A stretch of DNA of 64,000 nucleotides, from the NCBI GenBank assembly GCA_945876035.1, contig CAMCMU010000026.1, positions 1 to 64,000 of the forward strand. The letters are read 5' to 3'. Positions 31,154 through 39,700 of the stretch are shown one piece after another. The DNA is from Schlesneria paludicola DSM 18645 (GTDB lineage Bacteria; Planctomycetota; Planctomycetia; Planctomycetales; Planctomycetaceae). The notes beneath the pieces were generated by a model, which saw only the letters and a list, made by a program, of their open reading frames with translations, searched no databases and was not told the DNA's origin. The position numbers were made by a program, and so were the translations under genes. Each line of letters opens with the position of its first letter. The first letter of the stretch is position 1.

Positions 31154-31921
31154 CTATGCCTGCAGGGCAAGCAGACCGTCACGCAGTGCCGATTGATAGA
31201 GTGAGCAATCGCCGCAATAGGCGAGAAGCCTGAAGCCTCGAGCGAGTTGGGCGCGGCCATCGGCGACGCTGGTCACCAAAACGGCCGGAACCTTGCCGTA
31301 AGTCTGACAAGCGGCCAAGACACGCTCGATGGCGGCGAGAATATCCGGATGTGACAATTGGCCAGCCAGACCCATGGAATTGGCCAAGTCGTACAGCCCG
31401 ATCCAGAGGACATCGATACCCGGAACGGCGGCGATCTTTTCGACTTGCTCCAGTCCCTTGGCGGTTTCAATTTGGGCAATCAGCAGCGTTTCTTCATTGG
31501 CGGACCGGACGATTTCCGGAATCGGGTCATTGCGATACTCATCGTGAGCAATCGTAAAGGCCGCACCGCGCCGACCCATCGGCGGGTATTTCGCAGAACG
31601 GACCAGTCGCTCAGCTTCCTCGGCAGATTCGACCATCGGAACCATAATCCCCATGGCTCCCATATCGAGCACCCGAGCCACAAAGTGATATTCGAGGGCG
31701 GGAATTCTCACGATCGGCGTGATCTCGGACTTGGGGGTCGTGGCAATCAACATCCGAATGGATTCAATGGTCCATCCGCTATGCTCCATGTCAAACACCG
31801 CAAATTCTGCACCGGCAACCGCGGCCAGTCGTGCAACACCAGTCGTATTGAACTCAAACATCATCGTGCCGAGACAAATTTCCCCAGCCAAAGTTTTTCG
31901 TTTTACAACGTTGATTTGCAT
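31154..31921 (-). CDS. HpcH/HpaI-family aldolase
   Basis: This is a 255-residue TIM-barrel class II aldolase. The start is ATG at 31921 with GAGG upstream; a longer frame to 32029 adds unrelated sequence. Signatures are FDMEHSGWTIESIR (residues 44 on), the metal/pyruvate loop GAMGIMVPMVESAEEAE, YPPMGRRGA and LLIAQIETAKGLEQVEKIA, whose Glu binds the divalent metal. These enzymes split 2-keto-3-deoxy or 4-hydroxy-2-oxo acids into pyruvate and an aldehyde. Sitting 59 bp before the ALDH gene, it likely forms a two-step catabolic module; the substrate is unknown. Confidence 0.92.
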   Translation of the reverse strand: MQINVVKRKTLAGEICLGTMMFEFNTTGVARLAAVAGAEFAVFDMEHSGWTIESIRMLIATTPKSEITPIVRIPALEYHFVARVLDMGAMGIMVPMVESAEEAERLVRSAKYPPMGRRGAAFTIAHDEYRNDPIPEIVRSANEETLLIAQIETAKGLEQVEKIAAVPGIDVLWIGLYDLANSMGLAGQLSHPDILAAIERVLAACQTYGKVPAVLVTSVADGRAQLARGFRLLAYCGDCSLYQSALRDGLLALQA

Positions 31922-32035
31922 TGCCTCGCCTCTGTTAGTGGATTCCCTGTTTGAACAATGGACTCGCCATGACGATGCCGCATTTGACAGGAAGGACAAA
32001 CGGACTTTCTGCCGTTGAGCAGTTGTCAACGCGGC

Positions 32036-32227
32036 TCACTTCAAATCTTGATACGCTTCCCATCCAAGATAGCCAACCACGCCCGAGCTGAGAACAAACA
32101 GAATGTCCATCGTTCCTGATCCGGCGAAGGGTCGTGCGGTGACGATGTCAATAAGTGCCAAAGACGCGACCAATCCTGCGACGCCAAACGAGCCGAATAT
32201 CATGAGTTTGGGAAGATTGGATGCCAT
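32036..32227 (-). CDS. Small two-helix membrane protein
   Basis: This is a 63-residue protein beginning MASNLPKLMIFGSFGVAGLV; the ATG at 32227 has AAGGA nine bases upstream. Two hydrophobic segments, FGSFGVAGLVASLALIDIV and MDILFVLSSGVVGYLGW, flank a short polar loop. From memory, similar small proteins recur in planctomycetes, but no function is known. It lies about 115 bp ahead of the aldolase start on the same strand and may lead that operon. Confidence 0.7.
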   Translation of the reverse strand: MASNLPKLMIFGSFGVAGLVASLALIDIVTARPFAGSGTMDILFVLSSGVVGYLGWEAYQDLK

Positions 32228-33486
32228 TTGAGTTGTCCTTTGCTGATGCCACGCAAATCCGTCCGGAGCCGATATCAAAACGCGATCCCAGCCCCACATG
32301 CGAACGATGTTCGCTCCAATTCTAAAAGCCCCTGTAATTTTCTAAAAGCCCCCCGTGATTTGTACAAGCACACACGCCCGAAAAAATGAATCAAGAGGTT
32401 TGCTCGAAATTGCAGAGACTCCCTCGGTGAAAGGCAACGAATTGAGGATCTGGACGCGATCCGGAGAAAAGCCTCGGAAACAGAATCTGAGGATTGAGAT
32501 GCTGTGGGTTGGTGGGAGGGGCATCGATCATCGGAGTTCGGTTTGGATCATAGCCTAAGTCTTATCGTGTCGAATACGTTGTCAGAATCTATGGATTCTT
32601 ACCATAAGGTTGAATTCTCGTGGAACAGCAGTCCACGGAGATGCGTTGGCTCAGGAATGATGGATTCTAGGGGGGTGGCAGAATTGTTTTCGAAAAGAAG
32701 CTTCTCAAAATAATAAATAATAAATAAGAAAACCGTTTCCGCAACTTTTCAACCATTGATACCGATCGTTCTCAAAGTCATGGTTTACAGACGAAACCAC
32801 CCCAGCCTGTAAAAAAACGGTGTGCTGTGGGTGAGCGGGTCGAGTTTGAATTTGGCGCGCCCGCGGATTGTTCTAGGGTCCGAGGATTCGGTGGGTTGCG
32901 CCTCTGGGGACGCTTCGGGTTGACTGCCGGAGCGTTCATCGGTTGGCGGGGAATCGCACCAGCGATCCTCGAGAATACTGACAACGGGGCTGAAGTCCGG
33001 TGCCCGCTTCCTCGTTTCAAACAAACGGTTCCGGTGCGGAACCGTCGGGCGGCATCACGGGTTCCTAATTGTCCCCGGTAATTTGTCCCCCTAAACAGTC
33101 CTTTCCCAAAGACGAAGGCTGATGCGGTGACTGCCACTTGTGGCTTCGATCCTGTTATCAAACCCGCCCTGATTGCAGTTACGGCAAAACAAGTCTCCCC
33201 TGTTTCCGATGGCCTCTCATAAAATACAGCGTCCAAGTCTGACAGCGAGTGCGGACGTCAGCACAAGAGGAATATTGGCGACTCGCCACACCGCCGCCAA
33301 GTTCCCCCCGAAATCGGCGGAGAGAGGGGAGTGCCGCAAAATGCTTCAAAACAGCCGCCGAAAAAATTCCACCGATGTTGAACAGAATCCCAAGCCTTCC
33401 CATCCGATCTTCCTGAAAACGTCGCTTTTCCCGAAATCAACCCGCCGAGGAGCGGACGGCGGCGCGGATTGTGACGTTTTCGCCAT
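32228..33486. other. Gene-poor stretch of about 1.2 kb
   Basis: No confident gene is present. An A/T-rich patch with AATAAATAATAAATAAG-like repeats is near 32708-32728. A 79-residue minus-strand frame at 32785-33024 has an FSPVVSILEDRW stretch loosely like N termini of planctomycete surface proteins, but it lacks supporting signals. Confidence 0.4.
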
Positions 33487-33684
33487 TTATGCGGCGCGAC
33501 GTATCGTATCACTTTTGTTGGTATCGACTTCCGTCTTGTGTGAAGGCACCTGCGTCCAACGCGGGACAGCGAACAGGTGGCAGCAACGATGGCAGCGGGC
33601 GGAAGTCGTCAGGAACGAGATCATCCCGACATTTCCACGACGGCTGAGATAGACATCGTCACATTTGCATCGCGGGCACTTCAT
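33487..33684 (-). CDS. Small zinc-ribbon protein
   Basis: This is a 65-residue frame with ATG at 33684 and AGGA just upstream. It begins MKCPRCKCDDVYLSRRGN and has a second pair CHRCCHLF, giving CPRC and CHRC knuckles about 27 residues apart that could hold one zinc. The tail is polar and of low complexity. Such short ribbons bind nucleic acid or protein partners; the target is unknown. It has no obvious operon partner and is divergent from cobA-hemD. Confidence 0.55.
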   Translation of the reverse strand: MKCPRCKCDDVYLSRRGNVGMISFLTTSARCHRCCHLFAVPRWTQVPSHKTEVDTNKSDTIRRAA

Positions 33685-34066
33685 GGGTCCTGCCTTAAAT
33701 GAGTCTGGCCTTCGAAAGGTGAGCGAGTTTTAGAGATTTACCAACAATCGCCCACTTTCGGATCTGGAGTTCCTGAAATTTCGTAACTCAGCTTATAAAA
33801 TCAACCGATCAACTGTGAAACCCCAATATGATACACAGACAGATGTTCGCGTCTTCGGGGAGGAATCCATTACAATTGCCACAGCGCCAATCGCGAAGAC
33901 TTTACGGTCAGGCGATCTCTCGGAGGCGGATTCAGAGGAGCGCTGTTGTTCTGTCGAGTTTCTACTCGTCACGGCTGAGCGACCCTGTGGCGGGAAGTTG
34001 GCATGTTGTATCCCGAACCTTAACGAGGCCCCCGAAAGCCAAAGCGTTTATTGATTGAAGACATCC
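33685..34066. other. Divergent spacer, zinc-ribbon gene / cobA-hemD
   Basis: This spacer should carry both promoters. No riboswitch-like conserved core (for example a cobalamin B12 box) was recognised by eye. Confidence 0.35.
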
Positions 34067-35629
34067 ATGACGATTGCCACCAATGTCGGTTCGATCTCCA
34101 GTGTCCCCGCCGAGACAATTGGCAAAGTCTACCTCGTTGGCGGTGGACCCGGAGATCCCGGGCTTCTGACCTTGAAGGGGGCCGACTGTCTGCGCCGTGC
34201 GGACTTGATCCTGTACGATGGTCTCGTCAATCCCCTGCTGCTCCTGCACGGACATGCGGACGTCGAGCGAACGTGTCGTTCGGAGGGACCACTCGGCCGA
34301 CATCTGCCACAGCAGGAGATCAATCGTCGGTTAATCGACGCGGCGAAATCTGGAAAGACGGTCGTTCGTCTCAAGGGGGGCGATCCGTTTATTTTTGGGA
34401 GGGGTTCCGAAGAGGCCTCGGCACTCGCCGCGGCGGGCATCCCCTTTGAGGTTGTGCCGGGGATTACAGCCGCAACCGCCGCGGCGGTCTACACCGGAAT
34501 CTCGTTGACCCACCGCGACCACGCGTCGGCTGTGGCGTTTATTACAGGACACGAAGATCCCTGCAAACTCAGCGAAGCCACCCTCGACTATCATTCGCTC
34601 GCCAAGTTTCCCGGCACGTTGGTGTTTTACATGGGATTACATCGGCTGGAGTCGATTACCTCATCACTCATCCAAGCAGGCATGTCCGGGCGGACTCCGG
34701 TGTGTGTTGTGTGCCGTGCCACTCAGCCCCTGCAACGGACGGTGACGGGGCCGCTGAATGAGATCGCCGAGATCTCTCGCATGGCGGATCTTCACCCTCC
34801 TTCATTGGTCATCGTTGGCGACTGTGTTCAACTTCGAGAGCAGGCACACTGGTTTGAAGATCGTCCATTGTTCGGCCAGATGATCGGCGTGACACGGCCG
34901 GATGATCAGGCCGGCGAGACGGCACTTCGAGCCTATGAATTGGGAGCATTGCCAGTGATGCTCCCCACGATCAAGATTTCCCCTCCAGAGACGTGGACGG
35001 AAGTCGATGCCGTTCTGGATCGTTTGCACGAGTTCGATTGGATTGTGATGACGAGTGTCAATGGGATTCGAGGTCTTCTTGGCCGCCTCTGGAGTCGGGG
35101 GGGGGATGTTCGATCGCTGTCGCATGCAAAGCTTGCGTGTATCGGCCCTGCAACCGCTGCCGTCCTTGAAGAGTACTCGCTCAGAGCCGATCTTGTCCCC
35201 AGAGAATATCGGGCGGAATCACTGGCCGAGGCTCTGCAGTTATTCGTCACCGGAAAACGGGTTCTCTGGGCCCGCGCCTCCCGTGGACGGAACGTTCTCC
35301 CCTCGATTCTGACCGCCGCCGGGGCAAACCTCGAACAACTCGTCGTGTACCAGAACCGCGACGTCGAAAAACTGCCGGCTACCCAACTGGAACAAATTGA
35401 AAGAGGCGATCTCAACTGGATCGGACTGTCGAGCCCCTCGATTGCCCACAGTCTGGCTCGATTGCTCTCACCCGCGGCCCGAAAGCAACTCGGAACAAAA
35501 ACGAAAATTGCCAGTATCAGTCCGGTGACCTCTGCCGCCGCGAGGGAAGCGGGTCTTCCGGTCGCCGCCGAAGCCACCGTCTTTACTTGGGAGGGACTGT
35601 TTCAAGCGATGATTTCTCATCAGGAATGA
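34067..35629 (+). CDS. Uroporphyrinogen-III C-methyltransferase / uroporphyrinogen-III synthase fusion
   Basis: This is a 520-residue CobA-HemD fusion. Residues about 15-255 are the SAM-dependent methyltransferase: VYLVGGGPGDPGLLTLKG, VVRLKGGDPFIFGRG, VPGITAATAAA and a central TLVFYMG. Residues about 275-515 are uroporphyrinogen-III synthase: GVTRPDDQAG, DWIVMTSVNGIRGL and WIGLSSPSIAHSLA. The enzyme closes hydroxymethylbilane to uro'gen III and methylates it twice to precorrin-2, the branch to sirohaem and cobalamin. The ATG at 34067 is preferred over a TTG 12 bases upstream. It converges on the OsmC gene 29 bp away. Confidence 0.94.
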   Translation: MTIATNVGSISSVPAETIGKVYLVGGGPGDPGLLTLKGADCLRRADLILYDGLVNPLLLLHGHADVERTCRSEGPLGRHLPQQEINRRLIDAAKSGKTVVRLKGGDPFIFGRGSEEASALAAAGIPFEVVPGITAATAAAVYTGISLTHRDHASAVAFITGHEDPCKLSEATLDYHSLAKFPGTLVFYMGLHRLESITSSLIQAGMSGRTPVCVVCRATQPLQRTVTGPLNEIAEISRMADLHPPSLVIVGDCVQLREQAHWFEDRPLFGQMIGVTRPDDQAGETALRAYELGALPVMLPTIKISPPETWTEVDAVLDRLHEFDWIVMTSVNGIRGLLGRLWSRGGDVRSLSHAKLACIGPATAAVLEEYSLRADLVPREYRAESLAEALQLFVTGKRVLWARASRGRNVLPSILTAAGANLEQLVVYQNRDVEKLPATQLEQIERGDLNWIGLSSPSIAHSLARLLSPAARKQLGTKTKIASISPVTSAAAREAGLPVAAEATVFTWEGLFQAMISHQE

Positions 35630-35658
35630 CAGATCCTGAAAGGGCCCGTTGCAATCCG

Positions 35659-36174
35659 TCATTGTTTTAACGAATCCCACTCCGTCTGCAATCGGGGGGA
35701 GTTCTTCAGTGACTGATAGACGACGCAGTACCGCTCGGTCAATTCGATGAGCTTTTGAATCTGTTCGCTGGGGGCGACAGAATCAAGCTGAAATTTTAAG
35801 CGGATCTGTTGAAATCCGACCGGAGTCTCGCGCTGAATCCCCAGTGTTCCTCGAAAATCGACGTCGCCCTCGGCGATGATCGTCCCTCCGTGAATCGGGA
35901 TCTCCATGGCTGTTGCGATGGCGCCCAGTGTCACTCCAGCGCAGCCGACCAGTGCGTGGAGGAGCATTTCAGCCGAGCACGCCAGCGTATCATCGCCCCC
36001 CGCGAGGGGGTGCAGTCCGGCGTTCTGAGGTGCCGTTTTCATACGCAGCTGACACGACACCGTTTCGACATCCAAATCACCAACGGCCCGGAGTGTGACA
36101 TAGGCCGATGCGGGGTCCTGTTTGTATCTCTCCTTATGGGGAGCCTGTTTTGCTCGAAATTCGACGTTGTTCAT
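35659..36174 (-). CDS. OsmC-family protein
   Basis: This is a 171-residue thiol-dependent peroxidase family member. It has the two redox cysteines of OsmC/Ohr folds: Cys78 in ALVGCAGVTL and Cys150 in ERYCVVYQSL. The family reduces organic hydroperoxides through a Cys-Cys pair, but many OsmC-like members are uncharacterised. An additional Cys66 (TLACSAEM) is present. The start is ATG. It is monocistronic and converges on cobA-hemD. Confidence 0.9.
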   Translation of the reverse strand: MNNVEFRAKQAPHKERYKQDPASAYVTLRAVGDLDVETVSCQLRMKTAPQNAGLHPLAGGDDTLACSAEMLLHALVGCAGVTLGAIATAMEIPIHGGTIIAEGDVDFRGTLGIQRETPVGFQQIRLKFQLDSVAPSEQIQKLIELTERYCVVYQSLKNSPRLQTEWDSLKQ

Positions 36175-36454
36175 CGGTCAATCTCTAAAAGCTAGGTTAA
36201 TTTCAATCCTTGGTTACCCGCTCCGATCTGCGTCAGAGGCAGATTGTGTGATCTCGATAATATTGTGTCTGGCTATCGGTTATGCGGGATGGATAGCATG
36301 GGCTGATGTCGCTGGTGGTATCCGCTACGCGTTGTGAGTCAGGATTACTCACTTTTTTGCTGGAAATTGACGACGCAACAATGATGATTCTTTCGTCGAA
36401 ACGTCACCCATTCTGTTCCCGGGGCCGGTTCCCAACAATCACGAAAGTGCCGAG

Positions 36455-37729
36455 ATGTTCGTTTGGAATCGAGTTGCTCTAGTGTGCGCTTGTGGGTTGT
36501 TGCTGTCGAGTGCGGCTTCGGCGCAATCAATCAGCAAGAGACTGCCAACACAAGAGAATTTAAGCCCGCTCGGCCTCGAGCGTGCTTGGTGGGGCCAAGC
36601 TGTGTTGAATCCCCGTCGGGACACGATTCGGCACATCTCGGTTGATGAGGACGTGGCTTACGTGCAAGCCACGTCCGGAGCGTTGACCGCGTTTGATTCT
36701 GAAACGGGTCAAAAATTGTGGGCGACGCAGTTGGGCCAGTTCGACGAGCCCAGCTATCCGGCCGTGGCGAATGACAATATTGCCCTTGTGGTTGTCGGTT
36801 CGGCGATGTACGGGCTGGAAAAAAAAACCGGCAAGATCGCCTGGAAACTGATCCTTCCCGGGCCTTGCTCAACGGAGCCTGCGATCGACGATGACCATGC
36901 CTACGTCGGAACTCTCGACGGAAGCCTCTACGCCTTTAGTCTTAAAACAATTCGACAACTGCATCAAGAACAGCGGCTTCCCCAATGGTCGGCTAAGACA
37001 ATGGTTTGGAGATATCAGGCCGGAAAGGAGGTGACCTCGCAACCCCTTGTGACCGGACGTTCTGTCGTTTTTGCGAGTCGGGATGCGTCGCTGTATTCGG
37101 TGACAGCCTCTGATCGAAAGTTGAATTATCAATTGCAAACAGACGGTCCAATCGTTGCGCCCATCACGAATTCCGGGTCCATTCTGTATCTGGCTTCAGA
37201 AGATGGGACATTCAATGCGATCAACATCGATAACGGCCGAGTGTTATGGAATTTCACCTCGAGTTCTCCGATTCGAAACGCGGCACAAGCCGTTGCGCGC
37301 GACCTGTACATCACGCCGGAACGTCGCGGAATGTACTGCATCAATGCCGACAATGGACAACAACGATGGTGGCAACCAAACCTGACCCGATTTGTGGCGG
37401 TCATCGGTGACTCGATGTTTGCCTCTGACCATGATGGACGTCTGGTCAAAGTCTCGCGGGAAACGGGAACGATTACAGCAACACTTCCGCTTCGAGATTT
37501 CACAATCCGCTTCATCAATGACCGTACGGATCGGATCTACCTAGCAACGGAAAGTGGGCTGATTCTCGCCCTGCGTCAGAATGGTGAGGAGTTTCCGGTT
37601 TTCCACAAGTTTCCAGACCGCCTGCCCATCTTGCCGCTGATCGCTCCGGACGCTACGATTCCAGACACGTCGGCCGGCAACAGCAAATCTGCAGACAACG
37701 AAGCCGAGAATAAGAATACAACGAATTGA
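36455..37729 (+). CDS. Secreted PQQ-like beta-propeller protein
   Basis: This is a 424-residue protein with a signal peptide (VALVCACGLLLSSAASAQS). Repeated blades follow the BamB/PQQ pattern: ALTAFDSETGQKLWAT, GLEKKTGKIAWKL, NAINIDNGRVLWNF, CINADNGQQRWWQ and SRETGTITATLPL. Such propellers act as scaffolds or bind quinone cofactors. No dehydrogenase catalytic residues are evident, so a structural role in the periplasm or cell surface is likelier. The C-terminal ~25 residues are Asn/Glu-rich and disordered. ATG start. Confidence 0.88.
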   Translation: MFVWNRVALVCACGLLLSSAASAQSISKRLPTQENLSPLGLERAWWGQAVLNPRRDTIRHISVDEDVAYVQATSGALTAFDSETGQKLWATQLGQFDEPSYPAVANDNIALVVVGSAMYGLEKKTGKIAWKLILPGPCSTEPAIDDDHAYVGTLDGSLYAFSLKTIRQLHQEQRLPQWSAKTMVWRYQAGKEVTSQPLVTGRSVVFASRDASLYSVTASDRKLNYQLQTDGPIVAPITNSGSILYLASEDGTFNAINIDNGRVLWNFTSSSPIRNAAQAVARDLYITPERRGMYCINADNGQQRWWQPNLTRFVAVIGDSMFASDHDGRLVKVSRETGTITATLPLRDFTIRFINDRTDRIYLATESGLILALRQNGEEFPVFHKFPDRLPILPLIAPDATIPDTSAGNSKSADNEAENKNTTN

Positions 37730-37891
37730 GGAGCCTCGGTCTCGGGAAACATTTGAAGTGATTATTGAGGGTGCGGCTGACCCTCTGCAGGTCTTGTTTT
37801 GGTCTCCCAGAGATCCACGCGTCTGACGCCTGCAAAATTGCGATTCCGTGAGCCACTTCTGCCGGTCATTTTTTAGTAAATCGTCACAATA

Positions 37892-38299
37892 ATGAATACA
37901 CCCCTCACCGAAATTCCTCAGCGAACTCGGCAAAATTTTCATCCTCAGGCTTACTCATTTCTATCTGAGGCACTCAAGACGGCACAGGATATTCTCGGCA
38001 ATCCCGTAGAGGTCGCGCACGCGGATGAGACGCATCATATCTCCGGTCCGGAACTGCTTGAGGGAGTTCGGGTTCTCGGTTTGCGACGATACGGACCGAT
38101 GGCGTCTGTGGTCTTTGGCTACTGGGGGCTCCATTCGACCGATGACTTTGGGCGCATGGTGTTTGAAATGATTGATCGCGGCGAAATGCGGAAATCGGAA
38201 CGCGACCAACTGAGCGATTTTCATGCGGTTTATACGTTCCATCACGTGTTTTCCGAAAACTATCTTGTTGATGTTGCCAAGGCCTTTCGCAAAGCGTAG
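37892..38299 (+). CDS. Minf_1886-family conserved protein
   Basis: This is a 135-residue cytoplasmic protein. YSFLSEALKTAQDILGNP, HHISGPELLEGVRVLGLRRYGP and DDFGRMVFEMIDRGEM match what I recall of the Minf_1886 family, found in planctomycetes and verrucomicrobia, whose role is unknown. It lies just before the PhyH gene on the same strand, so the two may be cotranscribed. ATG start. Confidence 0.75.
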   Translation: MNTPLTEIPQRTRQNFHPQAYSFLSEALKTAQDILGNPVEVAHADETHHISGPELLEGVRVLGLRRYGPMASVVFGYWGLHSTDDFGRMVFEMIDRGEMRKSERDQLSDFHAVYTFHHVFSENYLVDVAKAFRKA

Positions 38300-38385
38300 A
38301 CGCGGTGGACGACCACCCCGCCACTCAGTTCCCGCCGAAAGCAAGAAGCCAAAAAAAGTTAATAAGACAGCGGGAGATCCATTCC

Positions 38386-39222
38386 GTGCCAAGCTCCGTT
38401 CCGTTTAAAGCTGTTCTCGATCAGGATGAATTGGCGACGATCTCTCGCGATCTCCGCTTTCATCCGGTGACGAATGACTCCCCCGCAGTGCTGACCCGTG
38501 AGCAGATCGAGCAGTTCAATCGTGAGGGTTACATCAAAGCGGTTCGTGTCTATGCGGACGCCGAGATTGACGACATTCGCGTCTACTTCGACCGACTTTT
38601 GGCCAAGGTTGTTGCGGCTGGGGGAGACAGTTATTCGATCAGCTCAGCGCATCTGAGATATGGTCGGGTTTGGGATATTCTGACCCACGCGAAGATCGTG
38701 GCCTGCGTGACGGATTTGTTGGGCAAAAACTGTGTTGGTTGGGGGTCGCACTTTTTTTGCAAGATGCCGCAGGATGGCAAGAGCGTGGCGTGGCATCAGG
38801 ATTCGAGCTATTGGCCCCTCACTCCGTCGAAGTCGGTGACAGTCTGGCTGGCGGTGGATGATGCCGATGCGGAGAACGCCTGCATGCGATTCGTCTCCGG
38901 CTCCCAGCACCATGGTGCAGTGACATTTCGTCCGAGCGATCCGCAAGAGCACAATGTGCTCAATCAGACGATCGATAACGTTGAGCAATACGGCACGTTT
39001 GTGGATGACTGCTTGAAAGCCGGTCAGATCAGCCTGCATTCGGATCTGCTGTTGCATGGATCCGAAGCCAACCTCTCCGACCGTCGCCGCTGCGGCCTGA
39101 CATTGAGGTATGCTCCGATGGATGTACGCGCCCATCTGGACTGGAATCAGAAGGGAGTCTGGGTCAGCGGCCGTGATCCGCAGGGTCACTGGTCCGACCG
39201 TGAGCGGCCGAGCGTAGACTAA
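38386..39222 (+). CDS. Phytanoyl-CoA dioxygenase (PhyH)-family protein
   Basis: This is a Fe(II)/2-oxoglutarate dioxygenase of 278 residues from the GTG at 38386, which has GGGAG nine bases upstream; a GTG at 38305 would add 27 low-complexity residues. The iron facial triad is visible as WHQDSSYW (His137, Asp139) and the distal LLLHGSEAN (His224). An Arg eleven residues later (SDRRRCGLTLRY) suits 2-oxoglutarate binding. The family hydroxylates diverse substrates, including ectoine, quorum signals and phytanoyl-CoA. The substrate cannot be inferred here. Confidence 0.92.
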   Translation: MPSSVPFKAVLDQDELATISRDLRFHPVTNDSPAVLTREQIEQFNREGYIKAVRVYADAEIDDIRVYFDRLLAKVVAAGGDSYSISSAHLRYGRVWDILTHAKIVACVTDLLGKNCVGWGSHFFCKMPQDGKSVAWHQDSSYWPLTPSKSVTVWLAVDDADAENACMRFVSGSQHHGAVTFRPSDPQEHNVLNQTIDNVEQYGTFVDDCLKAGQISLHSDLLLHGSEANLSDRRRCGLTLRYAPMDVRAHLDWNQKGVWVSGRDPQGHWSDRERPSVD

Positions 39223-39700
39223 ATTGTTCGAGTGTTGCTTTGCGGCGTAGCTTTCGAATGTTCGTGTTCTGCCGTCCCTGCTGCAGACGAAATCGTTTCC
39301 AATCCGTTTGTGTTCCTGCTGTCACTCATCAACCCCCGCGAGTCAACCGTCTGCGTCTTCGGTCTGATCGTGGTCGGACTGGTTGATGATTCGTGATCTT
39401 CACGTCCCAAGGCGGAACAGTCCCTCAGCGTCCCACGGGGGCTTCTGCGCCGGATTCGATTCCGAGAGTTTGAAATCCAGTGGTTGGCCTCACTTGGTTT
39501 CCAGACGGACGCTGCCTCTGCGTGAACGCTGGTCGATCAATACGGGCCGTCCATTGTCGTGGTCATTGAACACGCGGCTGCTGGCGTGTCTCGGACTTTG
39601 CGACGCAGGAATCTCGTGACCAACTTCCCTCAATGCTCAAGGATTCGTAGAATCGCCACACGTTACACTTTGGGGTGAGACACATTCCCAATGATCCTCC
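39223..39700. other. Intergenic stretch before putA
   Basis: No coding frame is recognised in about 480 bases. It should contain the putA promoter. The putA start is uncertain (TTG without a clear ribosome site). Confidence 0.4.

Noticed and set aside
32785-33024. 79-residue minus-strand frame with an FSPVVSILEDRW stretch
   Set aside because: Loosely like N termini of planctomycete surface proteins but too short, with no following domain or signal; not enough to call a gene.
33685-34066. Cobalamin or other riboswitch ahead of cobA-hemD
   Set aside because: No B12-box-like conserved core recognised; cobA-hemD fusions also serve sirohaem synthesis and need not be B12-regulated.
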